Under the pieces are notes generated by a model that saw only the letters and a list, made by a program, of their open reading frames with translations, made no database searches and was not told the DNA's origin. Below are positions 9,567-19,121 of a DNA stretch of 64,000 nucleotides, piece by piece. Source of the DNA: Cupriavidus basilensis (GTDB lineage: Bacteria > Pseudomonadota > Gammaproteobacteria > Burkholderiales > Burkholderiaceae); the NCBI RefSeq assembly GCF_029335485.1, contig NZ_JARJLM010000559.1, forward strand, positions 1 through 64,000, read 5' to 3'. A program made the position numbers and the translations under genes. Within the stretch, counting starts at the first letter, position 1; each line of letters opens with the position of its first letter.

Positions 9567-10476
9567 GGCGCTGAGTATCCCAACCTTTCTTGTAACAGGA
9601 GGCAACGGCCAGGTCGGGTTCGAACTACGCCGCAGCCTGGCCCCGCTCGGCAATGTGATCGCACTCGACCGAGCCGCATGCGACCTGTCGCGCACGGATG
9701 AGTTGCGGCGGGTGGTCCGCCAGCACCGGCCCGACGTGATCGTCAACCCTGCCGCCTACACGGCAGTGGACAAGGCCGAGACCGACGCGCAGACCGCGTT
9801 CGCGGTCAATGGCGCCGCCGCCGGCGTACTGGCCGAGGAGGCCAAGGCGCTGGGCAGCCTGCTGGTGCACTATTCGACCGACTACGTATTCGACGGCAGC
9901 AAGGACGGCGCCTACGTGGAGACGGATGCGGTCAACCCGCAGTCGGTCTACGGCAAGAGCAAGCTGGCCGGCGAGCAGGCCATCGCGGCGTCCGGCGCGC
10001 AGGCGCTGGTGCTGCGCACCTGCTGGGTGGCTGGCGCCCATGGCGGCAACTTCGCCAAGACCATGCTCAAGCTGGGCCGGGAGCGCGACAGCCTGCGCGT
10101 GATCGCTGACCAGTTCGGTGCGCCGACGACCGCAGCGCTGATTGCCGACGTGACGGCGCAGATTGTGGCGCGCCACTGGCTGCACGGCCAGCGCGAGGCG
10201 TTCCCGAGCGGCGTGTACCATCTGGCCGCCGCCGGCGAAACCACGTGGCACGGCTATGCCACCGAAGTCCTGCGCCATGCAGCGGCACGCGGCGTCGAGT
10301 TGAAGGTGGATCCGGCGCGTATTGAAGCGATCCCGGCCACCGCTTACCCGCTGCCGGCGCCGCGCCCAGCCAACTCGCGCCTGGACACTGGCAAGCTGCG
10401 CGGGACTTTCGGTATCCACTTGCCAGACTGGCGGCAGGGCGTTCATTACCTGCTCGACCAAATTCTGTGCATCTGA
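9556..10476 (+). CDS. rfbD: dTDP-4-dehydrorhamnose reductase
   Basis: RmlD, the last step of dTDP-L-rhamnose synthesis. A 306-residue extended SDR with [24 protein letters not shown] and [11 protein letters not shown] (YxxxK). The ATG at 9556 has GAGAAG just upstream and lies inside the end of rfbB, implying coupled translation. The sugar's destination would be the O-antigen/EPS built by the neighbouring glycosyltransferases. The next gene begins after a 155-nt gap. Confidence 0.93.
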   Translation: MQHKALSIPTFLVTGGNGQVGFELRRSLAPLGNVIALDRAACDLSRTDELRRVVRQHRPDVIVNPAAYTAVDKAETDAQTAFAVNGAAAGVLAEEAKALGSLLVHYSTDYVFDGSKDGAYVETDAVNPQSVYGKSKLAGEQAIAASGAQALVLRTCWVAGAHGGNFAKTMLKLGRERDSLRVIADQFGAPTTAALIADVTAQIVARHWLHGQREAFPSGVYHLAAAGETTWHGYATEVLRHAAARGVELKVDPARIEAIPATAYPLPAPRPANSRLDTGKLRGTFGIHLPDWRQGVHYLLDQILCI

Positions 10477-10631
10477 TGGCGTTGAATCTGCCGATAGTGC
10501 TGTGGCGTTCAGAGGGCAGCGCAAATCAGCCGCTGCCGCGTCGGATATTCCTGCGATTCCCGGAATTAATCCGGCCGCGGGTTGCGCATATGATTAATCT
10601 TGTTGATGTGGCGCAGTAGTTACGGGTGTCT

Positions 10632-11726
10632 ATGATTACTATTACTTTAGCATTTCTCGTGTCATCGCTGCTCACTTTCCTTGTGGTGCGGTACTCGCGT
10701 CTTCATGAGCATTTCACTGCCGACTGGGATCTTCAAGGTGTACAGAAACATCATGCCAAGCCCGTTCCTCGAATTGGAGGGCTCGGAATCGCGGCGAGCC
10801 TGGTGGTGGTGTCGATTATTACCTGGTACCGGCCGGATGTAGTGACTGGCGCCGCGATGCTGAAACTCGTGGCCTGCGCTGTGTTCGCATTTGGCGCCGG
10901 TTTCTGGGAGGATTTGACAAAATCCGTGGCGCCGCGCGAGAGATTGATTGCCACCATGGTTTCGGCTTTGGCTGCCAGTTGGATTCTCGATGCCAGGCTT
11001 GCCCGGGTAGATGTGGCACTGGTGGATCAGATTCTTTCCATTACCGTCGTATCGATTGCTATTACCGCGCTCGCGGTTTCTGGGCTTGCGAATGCGATCA
11101 ATATTATCGACGGATTTAATGGCCTTGCATCCATGGTCTCGATGATCATGTTTTTGTCATTGGCCTATGTCGCCTTCCAGGTTGGCGATGCGTTCGTGCT
11201 GACCGTGGCCTTTGCGATGATTGGGGCGATATTCGGTTTCTTTATCTGGAATTTTCCCGCGGGTACAATTTTTCTCGGGGATGGTGGTGCTTATCTGATT
11301 GGATTTGTCCTGGCGGAGCTGGCTATCCTGCTCATTGCAAGGCATCCGCAGATATCTGCCTGGTACCCATTCCTGATGGTGATTTATCCGATTTTCGAGA
11401 CGCTCTTTAGCATCTATCGCCGGAAAGTGGTCAGGGGCGTGCCGGCCGGGCATCCTGATGGCGTGCATCTGCACACCCTGGTCTATAAGCGACTGATGCG
11501 TTGGGCTGTGGGTAGCGCCGATCATCGTCATAAGCTTCGGCGCAATTCGATGACATCCCCTTACCTCTGGTTGCTCAGCTTGTTTGCCGTCGTTCCCGCA
11601 ACACTGTTTTGGAATAATGGAATCGTCCTTGCGATATTCTCGGCCGTATTCATGATTTTTTATGTATGGCTATATTGGCGCATTGTGCGCTTTCAAGTTC
11701 CGCGATGGATGATTTTTCGAAAGTAA
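10632..11726 (+). CDS. Undecaprenyl-phosphate sugar-1-phosphate transferase, WecA/MraY type
   Basis: A polytopic membrane protein of about 364 residues (glycosyltransferase family 4, PF00953). Roughly ten hydrophobic segments, the loop KPVPRIGGLGI, NIIDGFNGLASM, FLGDGGAYLIGF and a late HPDGVHLH motif match the family. The usual Asp-Asp after the third helix is read as GFWEDLTKS. It would start glycan assembly by putting HexNAc-1-P (or similar) on undecaprenyl phosphate at the inner membrane. A GTG at 10626 is an alternative start. G+C is lower than in rfbBD, suggesting acquisition. Confidence 0.85.
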   Translation: MITITLAFLVSSLLTFLVVRYSRLHEHFTADWDLQGVQKHHAKPVPRIGGLGIAASLVVVSIITWYRPDVVTGAAMLKLVACAVFAFGAGFWEDLTKSVAPRERLIATMVSALAASWILDARLARVDVALVDQILSITVVSIAITALAVSGLANAINIIDGFNGLASMVSMIMFLSLAYVAFQVGDAFVLTVAFAMIGAIFGFFIWNFPAGTIFLGDGGAYLIGFVLAELAILLIARHPQISAWYPFLMVIYPIFETLFSIYRRKVVRGVPAGHPDGVHLHTLVYKRLMRWAVGSADHRHKLRRNSMTSPYLWLLSLFAVVPATLFWNNGIVLAIFSAVFMIFYVWLYWRIVRFQVPRWMIFRK

Positions 11727-11734
11727 GGATGACG

Positions 11735-12604
11735 ATGCCATTTACCAGGTCTACGGTATCCCGTGATGATCAGGACGCTGCTCTTGGTCGGATGACACTG
11801 GATTTCCTAAAGAAGTCCAAGTATTGGCTGCTTGCTGGTGCGATTCTCGGCGGAAGCGTTGGGTTTGGCGCGTCTTTTCTCATCCGCCCGCAGTGGGAGG
11901 CCAGTACCTTGCTGCAGGTCGGGCAGATCGCGGGGGATGAGGGGGCCGCCTCCCTTTTGGAACCTCCGGCGAGAGCGGTCGACCGGATGAAATCCACGCA
12001 GTTTCTTGAGGCAGTTATTTCCGGGCTTGCCATCCGGCGGTCGGAAAATGAAGTGAATCCGGAAGCCGAGCTGATTCTGAAATCCACCAACGTAGCACAG
12101 ATGCGGAATTCGGATCTCCTTCAGGTATCCGTGCACGGATATAGTGGAGAGCAGGCCAGGACAGCGATCAACGGGATCGCGAGTGAGATAGCCAGTGTCC
12201 ATGCCACAGTCGCCAAACCGACGATCGACAGGCTGAAGGACGAGCAGGCTGCAGTCGAGCAGTCATTGTCTGCGGAGGAAGGACGTAAATCCGAATTGCA
12301 GAAGCTTGCGCAGAAAGAGTTTGGCGGAGACGTGGCGCGGAAATTCTCCGAAGGGGTTCTACTGACGCATTTGCTTACCGAGAACGATGCGGCTGTGCGG
12401 CAACTTCAGCGCAGGCAACGTGCGCTGAAAGAGCAGTTGGACCCGGCCCGCACATTTGGTACGCATGCGCTAGGACCAGCCGATGTCAGCCCGCGTGCGG
12501 TTTTCCCTCGGAAATCTCCGTTTGTCGGGGCAGGCATTCTGGCGGGACTGGCGCTGACCGTGATGCTGCTCCTGATCCAGTGGTCGCGCCGTCATCGTGA
12601 ATAA
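11735..12604 (+). CDS. wzz: Wzz-like chain-length determinant (PCP)
   Basis: A 289-residue polysaccharide co-polymerase. A transmembrane helix near residues 25-48 is followed by a periplasmic region rich in coiled-coil-forming Gln/Glu/Lys (KDEQAAVEQSLSAEEGRKSE) and a second helix near the C-terminus followed by basic RRHRE. Starts at 11729 and 11735 are both possible; 11735 has AGG at proper spacing. It sits between the initiating transferase and the glycosyltransferases, so it probably sets chain length of the Wzy-dependent polymer. No tyrosine-kinase domain is fused. Confidence 0.8.
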   Translation: MPFTRSTVSRDDQDAALGRMTLDFLKKSKYWLLAGAILGGSVGFGASFLIRPQWEASTLLQVGQIAGDEGAASLLEPPARAVDRMKSTQFLEAVISGLAIRRSENEVNPEAELILKSTNVAQMRNSDLLQVSVHGYSGEQARTAINGIASEIASVHATVAKPTIDRLKDEQAAVEQSLSAEEGRKSELQKLAQKEFGGDVARKFSEGVLLTHLLTENDAAVRQLQRRQRALKEQLDPARTFGTHALGPADVSPRAVFPRKSPFVGAGILAGLALTVMLLLIQWSRRHRE

Positions 12605-12640
12605 CTGGCGCCATCCATCTGTGAGTATACGAGCATCCCA

Positions 12641-12763
12641 GTGCTGAAGAAATTCATTCCATTCTGGCTGAGGTGCTTTGCTTTTGGGCCCGTTGCTGTC
12701 CTTTGCCTTGTGGGATTCGCAAAAGCGTCGGGATGCTGGGGTTGGGAATTGCTGGAGTGTTGA
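12641..12763 (+). CDS. Possible 40-codon hydrophobic small protein
   Basis: An open frame from GTG at 12641 to TGA at 12763 encodes a basic N-terminus (VLKKFIPFWLRC) and a run of about 18 hydrophobic residues (FAFGPVAVLCLVGFA). It fills the 164-nt space between wzz and the next glycosyltransferase and stops 5 nt before that ATG. There is no good ribosome binding site, so it may simply be intergenic sequence. Confidence 0.2.
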   Translation: MLKKFIPFWLRCFAFGPVAVLCLVGFAKASGCWGWELLEC

Positions 12764-12768
12764 GGGTG

Positions 12769-13905
12769 ATGTCAAGGATCGTTCATTTCGGGAAATATTA
12801 TCCCCCAGACGCCGGCGGCATTGAAAGCGTTACGTCCAGTCTCGCGCAGGGTGCAGCAAATTCGGGTTACAACGTAACCGTGGTCTGCTTTAAGAAAGCG
12901 CCTGCCGACGATAACAGTGTTGTCAATGGTGTCCGGGTAGTCCGCTCGCCGATAGGCAAGATGGTTGCATCGCAGCCACTAGGCCTGAAATATCTGAAGG
13001 TGTGCCTGAGAGAGGCGCGCAAGGCTGACGTGATTCACTTGCATGTGCCAAACATGCTCGGCGCCCTGTGCTGTCTATTGATTGGCAAAAAGCCACGCCT
13101 CTTGGTGCATTGGCATAGTGACGTGATTAACAAGGGGGTGCTGGGGAGACTGATGAAGCCACTTGAGGTCGCCCTGCTGAAGCGGGCGGACTGCATTGTC
13201 GCTACATCGCAGGTCTACGCCGAGGCTTCCCCCCTGCTCAGCCGTTTCGCAAAGAAGGTGTCTGTCGTCCCGATCGGTGTGACGGATATCCGAGAGCGGA
13301 CCACGTCAACACAGGATTCGTCGCACCTCCCTCCAGCGCTGGCAAACAAGCTATCCGGCAAGAAACTGGTCCTTGCCGTCGGACGACTCGTTTCGTACAA
13401 GGGCTTCAACGTGCTGATCGAAGCTGCCAAGCATCTTCGAGACGATACGGTAGTCGTGATTGTCGGCGGTGGCCCATTGCAGGAATCGCTCCAGGCCTCA
13501 ATCCGCAGTGCAGGCATGGATAGCCGTGTCCATCTGGCTGGAAGACTAAGCGACGACGCCTTGCACGCGCTTTTCGCCCACGCTGCCCTTTACTGCCTGC
13601 CTTCGGTAACCAGGGCCGAAGCGTTCGGCGTGGTGTTGCTGGAGGCGATGGCATACGGGCTGCCAATCGTGGCTACGGATATTCCAGGCTCCGGCGTTCC
13701 TTGGGTGAATCAGCATGGCGTCAGCGGGATCAACGTTCCCGTGAACGATCCCGTGGCGCTGGCCAAGGCGTGCAATCAGATCCTGGCTTCGGATCGGGAG
13801 CGCGCCCGTCTTTCAGAGGGGGCCCGCCTCAGGTTCATGACCGAGTTCACTGAGGACGTCTCAGTGCAGCGGATGATGGCGACGTACGTTCGCCTGGTAG
13901 CGTAG
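12769..13905 (+). CDS. Glycosyltransferase family 4 (GT-B)
   Basis: A 378-residue retaining GT-B enzyme. The N-terminal domain has the typical YYPPDAGGIESVTSSLA glycine loop and VIHLHVPN. The C-terminal domain has VLAVGRLVSYKGFNVLIEAA and the E-x7-E region EAFGVVLLEAMAYGLPIVATD. ATG at 12769 has GAGGG just upstream. It would add a sugar, plausibly mannose from GDP-mannose since manC follows, to the lipid-linked repeat unit in the cytoplasm. Donor and acceptor cannot be read from the sequence. Confidence 0.88.
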   Translation: MSRIVHFGKYYPPDAGGIESVTSSLAQGAANSGYNVTVVCFKKAPADDNSVVNGVRVVRSPIGKMVASQPLGLKYLKVCLREARKADVIHLHVPNMLGALCCLLIGKKPRLLVHWHSDVINKGVLGRLMKPLEVALLKRADCIVATSQVYAEASPLLSRFAKKVSVVPIGVTDIRERTTSTQDSSHLPPALANKLSGKKLVLAVGRLVSYKGFNVLIEAAKHLRDDTVVVIVGGGPLQESLQASIRSAGMDSRVHLAGRLSDDALHALFAHAALYCLPSVTRAEAFGVVLLEAMAYGLPIVATDIPGSGVPWVNQHGVSGINVPVNDPVALAKACNQILASDRERARLSEGARLRFMTEFTEDVSVQRMMATYVRLVA

Positions 13906-14006
13906 CCGGCAGATTGTGCGATCGTGTGAAATTGAGGCTCCGGATCCATGTGTCGGGTGGGTAATTTGATGATGCAGTCAGTGTCGGTGTGGCAAGGGAA
14001 AAACCA

Positions 14007-15452
14007 ATGATCTCGGTTACTCCAGTTATTCTTTGCGGTGGCTCTGGTACCAGGCTCTGGCCCTTGTCACGGGCGGGGTTCCCAAAGCAGTTCCTGTGTT
14101 TGACGGGCAAGGAGAGTCTTTTCCAACAGGCCGTCGAAAGGAGCACCGCGGTGGGCTCTGACGATATCCATGTTGCCCCTCCGTTTATCGTAAGCAATGA
14201 GGGGCACCGCTTCCTGGCCCTGGAGCAAATGCGGGAGATCGGCGCCGCCCTTGGCGCAGCCTTGCTGGAGCCAGTCGGGCGCGGTACCGCGCCTGCATTG
14301 ACCGTTGCGGCGCTTGCTGCACTGGAGGCGGGGAATGATCCTATTCTTGTCGTAACGCCTGCGGACCAGGCCATTTCGGAGCAGTCAGCCTACACGGCTG
14401 CCCTTCAGGTCGCTGTCCGCGAAGCTGCCGGTGGCGCCATCGTGATTCTCGGGATCCCGGCAGAGCGCCCCGAGACGGGGTATGGCTACATCAAGACAAA
14501 AGCCGGGGCTGATGTGTCAGCGGCGGTCTTCGATGTCGAGGCCTTCGTCGAGAAGCCTGACACACCCACCGCTCAGCGCTACCTGGACGAGGGTGGCTAC
14601 TATTGGAACAGCGGGATGTTTGTGCTTCGCGCCTCACTCTGGCTGGCCGCGCTCGAGTACTTCCGCCCCGATGTCCTGCTAGCCACGCGGCGGTCCTGGG
14701 AAAAGCGGAGCAAGGATGAGAACTTCATACGGCCGGGCAATCTCGAGTTTGCCGATATACCGGCTGACTCTGTCGATTGCGCGGTGGTGGAGCGTTGCCC
14801 TGGAAGTGAGTTTCCCATCAGGATGGTGCCGCTCAATGCTGGCTGGAGTGACCTGGGCGCCTGGGATGCGATCTGGAATGTGCTGCCGAAAGACGGCGCT
14901 GGCAATGCCCATATGGGAGATGTGATCACCTCCGACAGTCGGAATACTCTGGTGCATGCTACCAGTCGATTGGTTGCCCTCGTTGGTGTAGAAGACCTCG
15001 TTGTCGTCGAGACCCCGGATGCAGTGCTGGTGGCGGACAAGTCTCGCAGTCAGGAAGTGAAACACATCGTCAGCACCCTCGATCAGCAGCAACGCAAAGA
15101 GCACACCTTGCATCGGAAGGTGCATCGCCCCTGGGGCTGGTATGACAGTGTCGATGAAAGCGATCGCTTCAAGGTCAAACGCATCCAGGTGAAGCCAAAG
15201 GCCAGCTTGAGCCTGCAGAAGCACTATCACCGGGCCGAGCATTGGATTGTGGTCAAGGGAACCGCTGAAATCACCTGCGGAGATAAGACCATCCTGCTCA
15301 CCGAAAACCAGTCGACCTACATCCCGCTTGGCGAAATCCATCGGCTGGCCAATCCGGGAAGCATTCCATTGGAGATCATCGAGGTCCAATCAGGCAGTTA
15401 TCTCGATGAGGACGACATTGTGCGGATCAAGGACAGCTACGGGCGTCATTGA
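14007..15452 (+). CDS. manC: Mannose-1-phosphate guanylyltransferase / mannose-6-phosphate isomerase
   Basis: A 481-residue type II bifunctional enzyme making GDP-mannose. The nucleotidyltransferase half starts with VILCGGSGTRLWPLSRAGFPKQFL and has VGRGTAPAL and AFVEKPDTPTA. The C-terminal cupin isomerase half has KASLSLQKHYHRAEHWIVV and the metal/active-site stretch through IPLGEIHRLANPG. ATG at 14007 is preferred to GTG at 13989. Its partner ManB is at 38695. GDP-mannose feeds mannose addition. Confidence 0.94.
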   Translation: MISVTPVILCGGSGTRLWPLSRAGFPKQFLCLTGKESLFQQAVERSTAVGSDDIHVAPPFIVSNEGHRFLALEQMREIGAALGAALLEPVGRGTAPALTVAALAALEAGNDPILVVTPADQAISEQSAYTAALQVAVREAAGGAIVILGIPAERPETGYGYIKTKAGADVSAAVFDVEAFVEKPDTPTAQRYLDEGGYYWNSGMFVLRASLWLAALEYFRPDVLLATRRSWEKRSKDENFIRPGNLEFADIPADSVDCAVVERCPGSEFPIRMVPLNAGWSDLGAWDAIWNVLPKDGAGNAHMGDVITSDSRNTLVHATSRLVALVGVEDLVVVETPDAVLVADKSRSQEVKHIVSTLDQQQRKEHTLHRKVHRPWGWYDSVDESDRFKVKRIQVKPKASLSLQKHYHRAEHWIVVKGTAEITCGDKTILLTENQSTYIPLGEIHRLANPGSIPLEIIEVQSGSYLDEDDIVRIKDSYGRH

Positions 15453-15639
15453 GTCTTTATATGGCGAATGTACGTGGCGGGCAGGATATCAATGGCGTGT
15501 ACAAGGAGAGCATCAGGTGCTGTACTGCCGGAGCCATTCCCGCACGCTGTTCATTCGTCATGCATGGCCTATCGCCGGGCTGCCGATGGCGAGAAATAGG
15601 GTCTATTGAGATATAAGGCAGTGACCTATAAGCCGCGTC

Positions 15640-16545
15640 ATGAATCAGGTGCCCGTTATTTCATCCCGGTGCATCGAAATTAATACCCTGGATTCAGCTG
15701 CAATGACAACCAACCCGCTACCAGCGACTCGTGAGAAAAAATGCATGCGAGTTGCAGTTATTGGAGCATGTTATTATACGTCCGCTTCGCGCTTCTCGAA
15801 GGTAACGGGATCGTTCCTGCGTGGCTTGTTGCCGGATAACTGTGCTGCGGAAGAATACCTTGTCAGCATGCGTTCACCGGTGCCAACCGCGGCAGAGCAA
15901 GAAGGAGGGGCGTCCTGGATAACGAGCACCGGGCGCTATCTCGATATCTCCGCATATGCCTCGGCAGCGTCAGTCATTGATGGCCATGACTTATATCTCA
16001 TCCTGAACGACACCCTGTTCACCAAACATCCGTGGCGCTTGATCGCCAAGCGCCTTCGGGCAATGATTCCCAGTTTGGCAGCCATCGGCGAGCCCGCCGC
16101 TGCCGGCGAAATCCATCCCTCCACCGATTTACTGCTGCTGGATTCGCGGAATCCCACGCGACGCCACTTATCGACATTCTGTTTCTTGCTCAACCAGGCG
16201 GGATTCGCAGTATTCAAGCAGCTTGTCGATACGCTACCCGGGAGCGAATCGAACGATGACGTTCGCAACTGGTTGAGTGATCATGCTGGAAAGCATGCGC
16301 CATTGAAGCATCTCCTGCATGTGCACCTGACTGGCCCGGCGAGCCCGTGGTCCTGGAAAGGCAGGTTGAATGACGGCGTTTCAGAGGACCTGCTGCTCAG
16401 CAAGGCTGTCACGGTGGCGTTCGAATACCTGCTCAGCGAGCAGCTATTGCGCCATGGCGGCCTGGTCATGCCAATAAATATCGGGCTGAACTATCGCGTG
16501 TGCGCGAAGGCGGCTGCATTGTATTCACGAGTCGGACGTAAATGA
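15640..16545 (+). CDS. Protein of unknown function in the polysaccharide locus
   Basis: A 301-residue protein not recognised. The core that looks protein-like begins at an internal Met (15745) with MRVAVIGACYYTSASRFSKV, so the first 35 residues may not be translated. It contains DLYLILNDTLFTKHPWR and DLLLLDSRNPTRR; the NDT element after a hydrophobic strand recalls GT-A-like enzymes of polysaccharide loci, but this is only a resemblance. It lacks signal peptide and membrane segments, so it is probably cytoplasmic. The stop overlaps the next glycosyltransferase by ATGA, implying coupled expression. The region is lower in G+C. Confidence 0.6.
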   Translation: MNQVPVISSRCIEINTLDSAAMTTNPLPATREKKCMRVAVIGACYYTSASRFSKVTGSFLRGLLPDNCAAEEYLVSMRSPVPTAAEQEGGASWITSTGRYLDISAYASAASVIDGHDLYLILNDTLFTKHPWRLIAKRLRAMIPSLAAIGEPAAAGEIHPSTDLLLLDSRNPTRRHLSTFCFLLNQAGFAVFKQLVDTLPGSESNDDVRNWLSDHAGKHAPLKHLLHVHLTGPASPWSWKGRLNDGVSEDLLLSKAVTVAFEYLLSEQLLRHGGLVMPINIGLNYRVCAKAAALYSRVGRK

Positions 16546-17792
16546 AGAGAATAAAGATACTCGCATTGGGGCCGCAGGAGGTGATTCCTCCGGTGGACGG
16601 AGGGAAGGAGGGCATTCACGGTGCCCTTGCCTCGCTTGCCGAGCAGCTCGAAGTTACCTATGCCTATCCGCGTGCGGAGAACAGCGAGGATGCGGCTGCG
16701 GGTTATAAGCAGATCGGCGTTCGCCAGATTGCCGTGCCATTCAAGCCGCTGGAATCGATCGGCGTCATCCTGGCCTCCACGATCAAGGCGAAGCCATATA
16801 AATTCGAAAAATACTCGGCCGGGACGGCCGCGCGAGCCTATATCGAAGCCATCGGCCCGGCCCAGTTTGACGCCATCCTTTGTTTCCACCCGCACACCGT
16901 CGCATTGGCGGAGAAGATCAAGCGTTCCACGGGCTGGCAGGTGCCGATCATCCTGCGGGAACACAATATTGAATACGAACTGGTACGTAGCTATCGCGAC
17001 TCGCTGAACGGTCCGCGAAGGCTGGCGGCCGGCCTGTTTGCCATGCTCACGCGCATGGAGGAGATGCACATCTGGCGCCGTGTCGATGCGGTGGCCTTTC
17101 TGACCGACCACGACCTTGCGATCGCGCGTGAGCAGGATACCCGCAGCAATTTTTTCCTTGCTCCCGAAGGGATCCCCATTCCGCCGAGGCGTGAGGCAAG
17201 GAGACCTGCTGCGGCCCCCCTGCTGGTTCTGCTGAATCCTCGCGCTACCCAGAGTGTTGCCAGCTTGAAGCGCTTCCTCCATACCGTATGGGTACCGGCA
17301 TCGCGCGAACCAAAGCTGCAACCGCTATCACTGGTTATCACCGGGGTGGAGATGGGGCGACTTGCCGAACTGGTCGACATGACGCCGGACAGGCTTGCGG
17401 AGCTGCGCGTAAAACCCCTGGGCTTCGTGCCGTCGCTGAAATCCGTTTTCGAAAGCTCGCTTGCGCTGGTTTCTCCGACATATGTCGGCGGCGGGATCCG
17501 GAAAAAGATACTCGAAGCGATGGCCAATCAATTGCCTGTGATGGCAACCAGGCTCGATGTCGAGAGCTGCGGCTACTTTCAGGCCGGTGAGAACCTGATC
17601 TCCTTCGATTCGCCGGCCGACTTCATTCGTGGTGTCGAGCCTCTAATTGGGGACGAAGTATATTGGGCGAGAATCGCCGAGGCCGGGCGCAATGCGGTTG
17701 AAGTCAATGCTAGCTGGACGCTTTTTGCAGACGAGATTCGTGCGCACATCACTCGACTCATGGGTGGTGTAGAGCACGCGGTCCGGAATTAA
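16542..17792 (+). CDS. Glycosyltransferase family 4-like
   Basis: A 416-residue GT-B protein. The N-terminal half has ALGPQEVIPPVDGGKEGIHG, and REHNIEYELVRSY resembles the HNIE motif of several GT4 enzymes. The C-terminal half has SPTYVGGGIRKKILEAMANQ, the donor-binding region. The usual first Glu of E-x7-E is not obvious, replaced by a Gly-rich YVGGGIR stretch seen in some GT4 subfamilies. It overlaps the preceding unknown gene by 4 nt and precedes the polymerase. Sugar specificity is unknown. Confidence 0.8.
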   Translation: MKRIKILALGPQEVIPPVDGGKEGIHGALASLAEQLEVTYAYPRAENSEDAAAGYKQIGVRQIAVPFKPLESIGVILASTIKAKPYKFEKYSAGTAARAYIEAIGPAQFDAILCFHPHTVALAEKIKRSTGWQVPIILREHNIEYELVRSYRDSLNGPRRLAAGLFAMLTRMEEMHIWRRVDAVAFLTDHDLAIAREQDTRSNFFLAPEGIPIPPRREARRPAAAPLLVLLNPRATQSVASLKRFLHTVWVPASREPKLQPLSLVITGVEMGRLAELVDMTPDRLAELRVKPLGFVPSLKSVFESSLALVSPTYVGGGIRKKILEAMANQLPVMATRLDVESCGYFQAGENLISFDSPADFIRGVEPLIGDEVYWARIAEAGRNAVEVNASWTLFADEIRAHITRLMGGVEHAVRN

Positions 17793-17793
17793 T

Positions 17794-19035
17794 ATGATCA
17801 TTTCCTGGTTGCTGTCAATCGCATTTTCGGCGTCAATTTCATTGATGGCATTTGGTGCGGTTTATCGACCTGAAATGCTCGGTTATCTGGCGGCCTCGCC
17901 GGGCACCTTGCTGATCGCTTGTTGCCTGCCGTTGGTGCTCCTGGTTCGTCTGGTGGAGGGACGTGCTCATTCGGCTATCAGCATTAATGCCTGGTGGCTG
18001 ATTGGTTATGGTCTCGTAGCCTCATTCCTGTCCGCGCTTTTTTTCGGATTCACACCGCTATATGTAACGAAGTCGGCTACGCTGCTCGTGCTGTCGGCCG
18101 TCTGGTTGGCGCCCTTGCTGTTCTTTGATCATGTGCGCATTCAGCACCTGCGTGCAGCACTTATCGTTGCGCTCGTCATTTGTGCAGTTGGCTACATCTT
18201 TGGTGATTTCTTTTCAGGGAGTTTGCCACCGGCTGTCAGGGAGATTATATTCGGCGCTGGATACCAGGAAACGCTGGATTCACGTGCGCGTGGATTCATG
18301 CAGGAGACCTCCCATTTTGCGACGCTCGTCGGGCGGTATGCGATGATGCTCTATCTCCTGGCCGAGATGCCACGCCGCTATTCGGCGAAGCGGCAGGCGG
18401 TGTTCATGCTCTTCCTGGTTGTCTTGTTGGCGGTAGTCGGTTCAAAGGGGGCTGCAATCAGCATCCTGGTGGCGTTCTTATGCATCAGCCTGACCCGGCG
18501 TCAAATCCCCTATCTCCTCCTCTTTGCGCCGGTTGTGGTTTGGGTTGGTCTCCAGCAAGCGCAAGCCGTTGCATATGACCTTAGCAATTTCACTTCAGGG
18601 TCGACACGTCTCACGCTATGGCTTGCCGGCCTGGCCGGCCAGCTGTCAGATCCGATAGGCTACGGCTACTATGGCTTCTATTGGGCTGTGCAGCACTTCG
18701 GGGGGGAGGCGATGAACTGGCTTGGCGCGCAATTCCCGCTCAATTTTTCAGAGGTGGTTGATATTGTTGAAGGGCTGAACAACGTCTCGACAAAATCGAC
18801 CCTGCTCGATTTCCTTCTTGTGTATGGCGTATTCTTCCTGTGGATGATGTATGCGCTATGCCGCCGCATCAATCTGGGCGACCCTCGCGCCAGGGCCGCC
18901 GTCATTTATTTGCTTCTGACATCGCTGGCAACTAGCGCCCACGAGTCGATATCTTTCTTTCTTGGCTTTGTGGTGCTGATTATCGCTTTCCCACGATCTG
19001 AGAGCCGGCCAGAGCCGGTGGTGATACGTGGCTAG
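17794..19035 (+). CDS. O-antigen/EPS polymerase-like membrane protein (Wzy)
   Basis: A 413-residue polytopic membrane protein with about 10-12 hydrophobic helices and a large loop after residue ~250. Sequence conservation in Wzy proteins is low, so the call rests on topology and on position between glycosyltransferases in a locus that also has WecA-like, Wzz and Wzx proteins. A polar loop around residues 150-175 includes ARGFMQETSHFATLVGRYAM. It is the only polymerase candidate in the window. Confidence 0.7.
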   Translation: MIISWLLSIAFSASISLMAFGAVYRPEMLGYLAASPGTLLIACCLPLVLLVRLVEGRAHSAISINAWWLIGYGLVASFLSALFFGFTPLYVTKSATLLVLSAVWLAPLLFFDHVRIQHLRAALIVALVICAVGYIFGDFFSGSLPPAVREIIFGAGYQETLDSRARGFMQETSHFATLVGRYAMMLYLLAEMPRRYSAKRQAVFMLFLVVLLAVVGSKGAAISILVAFLCISLTRRQIPYLLLFAPVVVWVGLQQAQAVAYDLSNFTSGSTRLTLWLAGLAGQLSDPIGYGYYGFYWAVQHFGGEAMNWLGAQFPLNFSEVVDIVEGLNNVSTKSTLLDFLLVYGVFFLWMMYALCRRINLGDPRARAAVIYLLLTSLATSAHESISFFLGFVVLIIAFPRSESRPEPVVIRG

Positions 19036-19121
19036 AACGATGCTGTACCAATTCAGGGCATTGAGTTGATGATTTTGGGGTGCCCCCCCGTCTGGATGAG
19101 TGTATTTCAGGTGATTATTAT

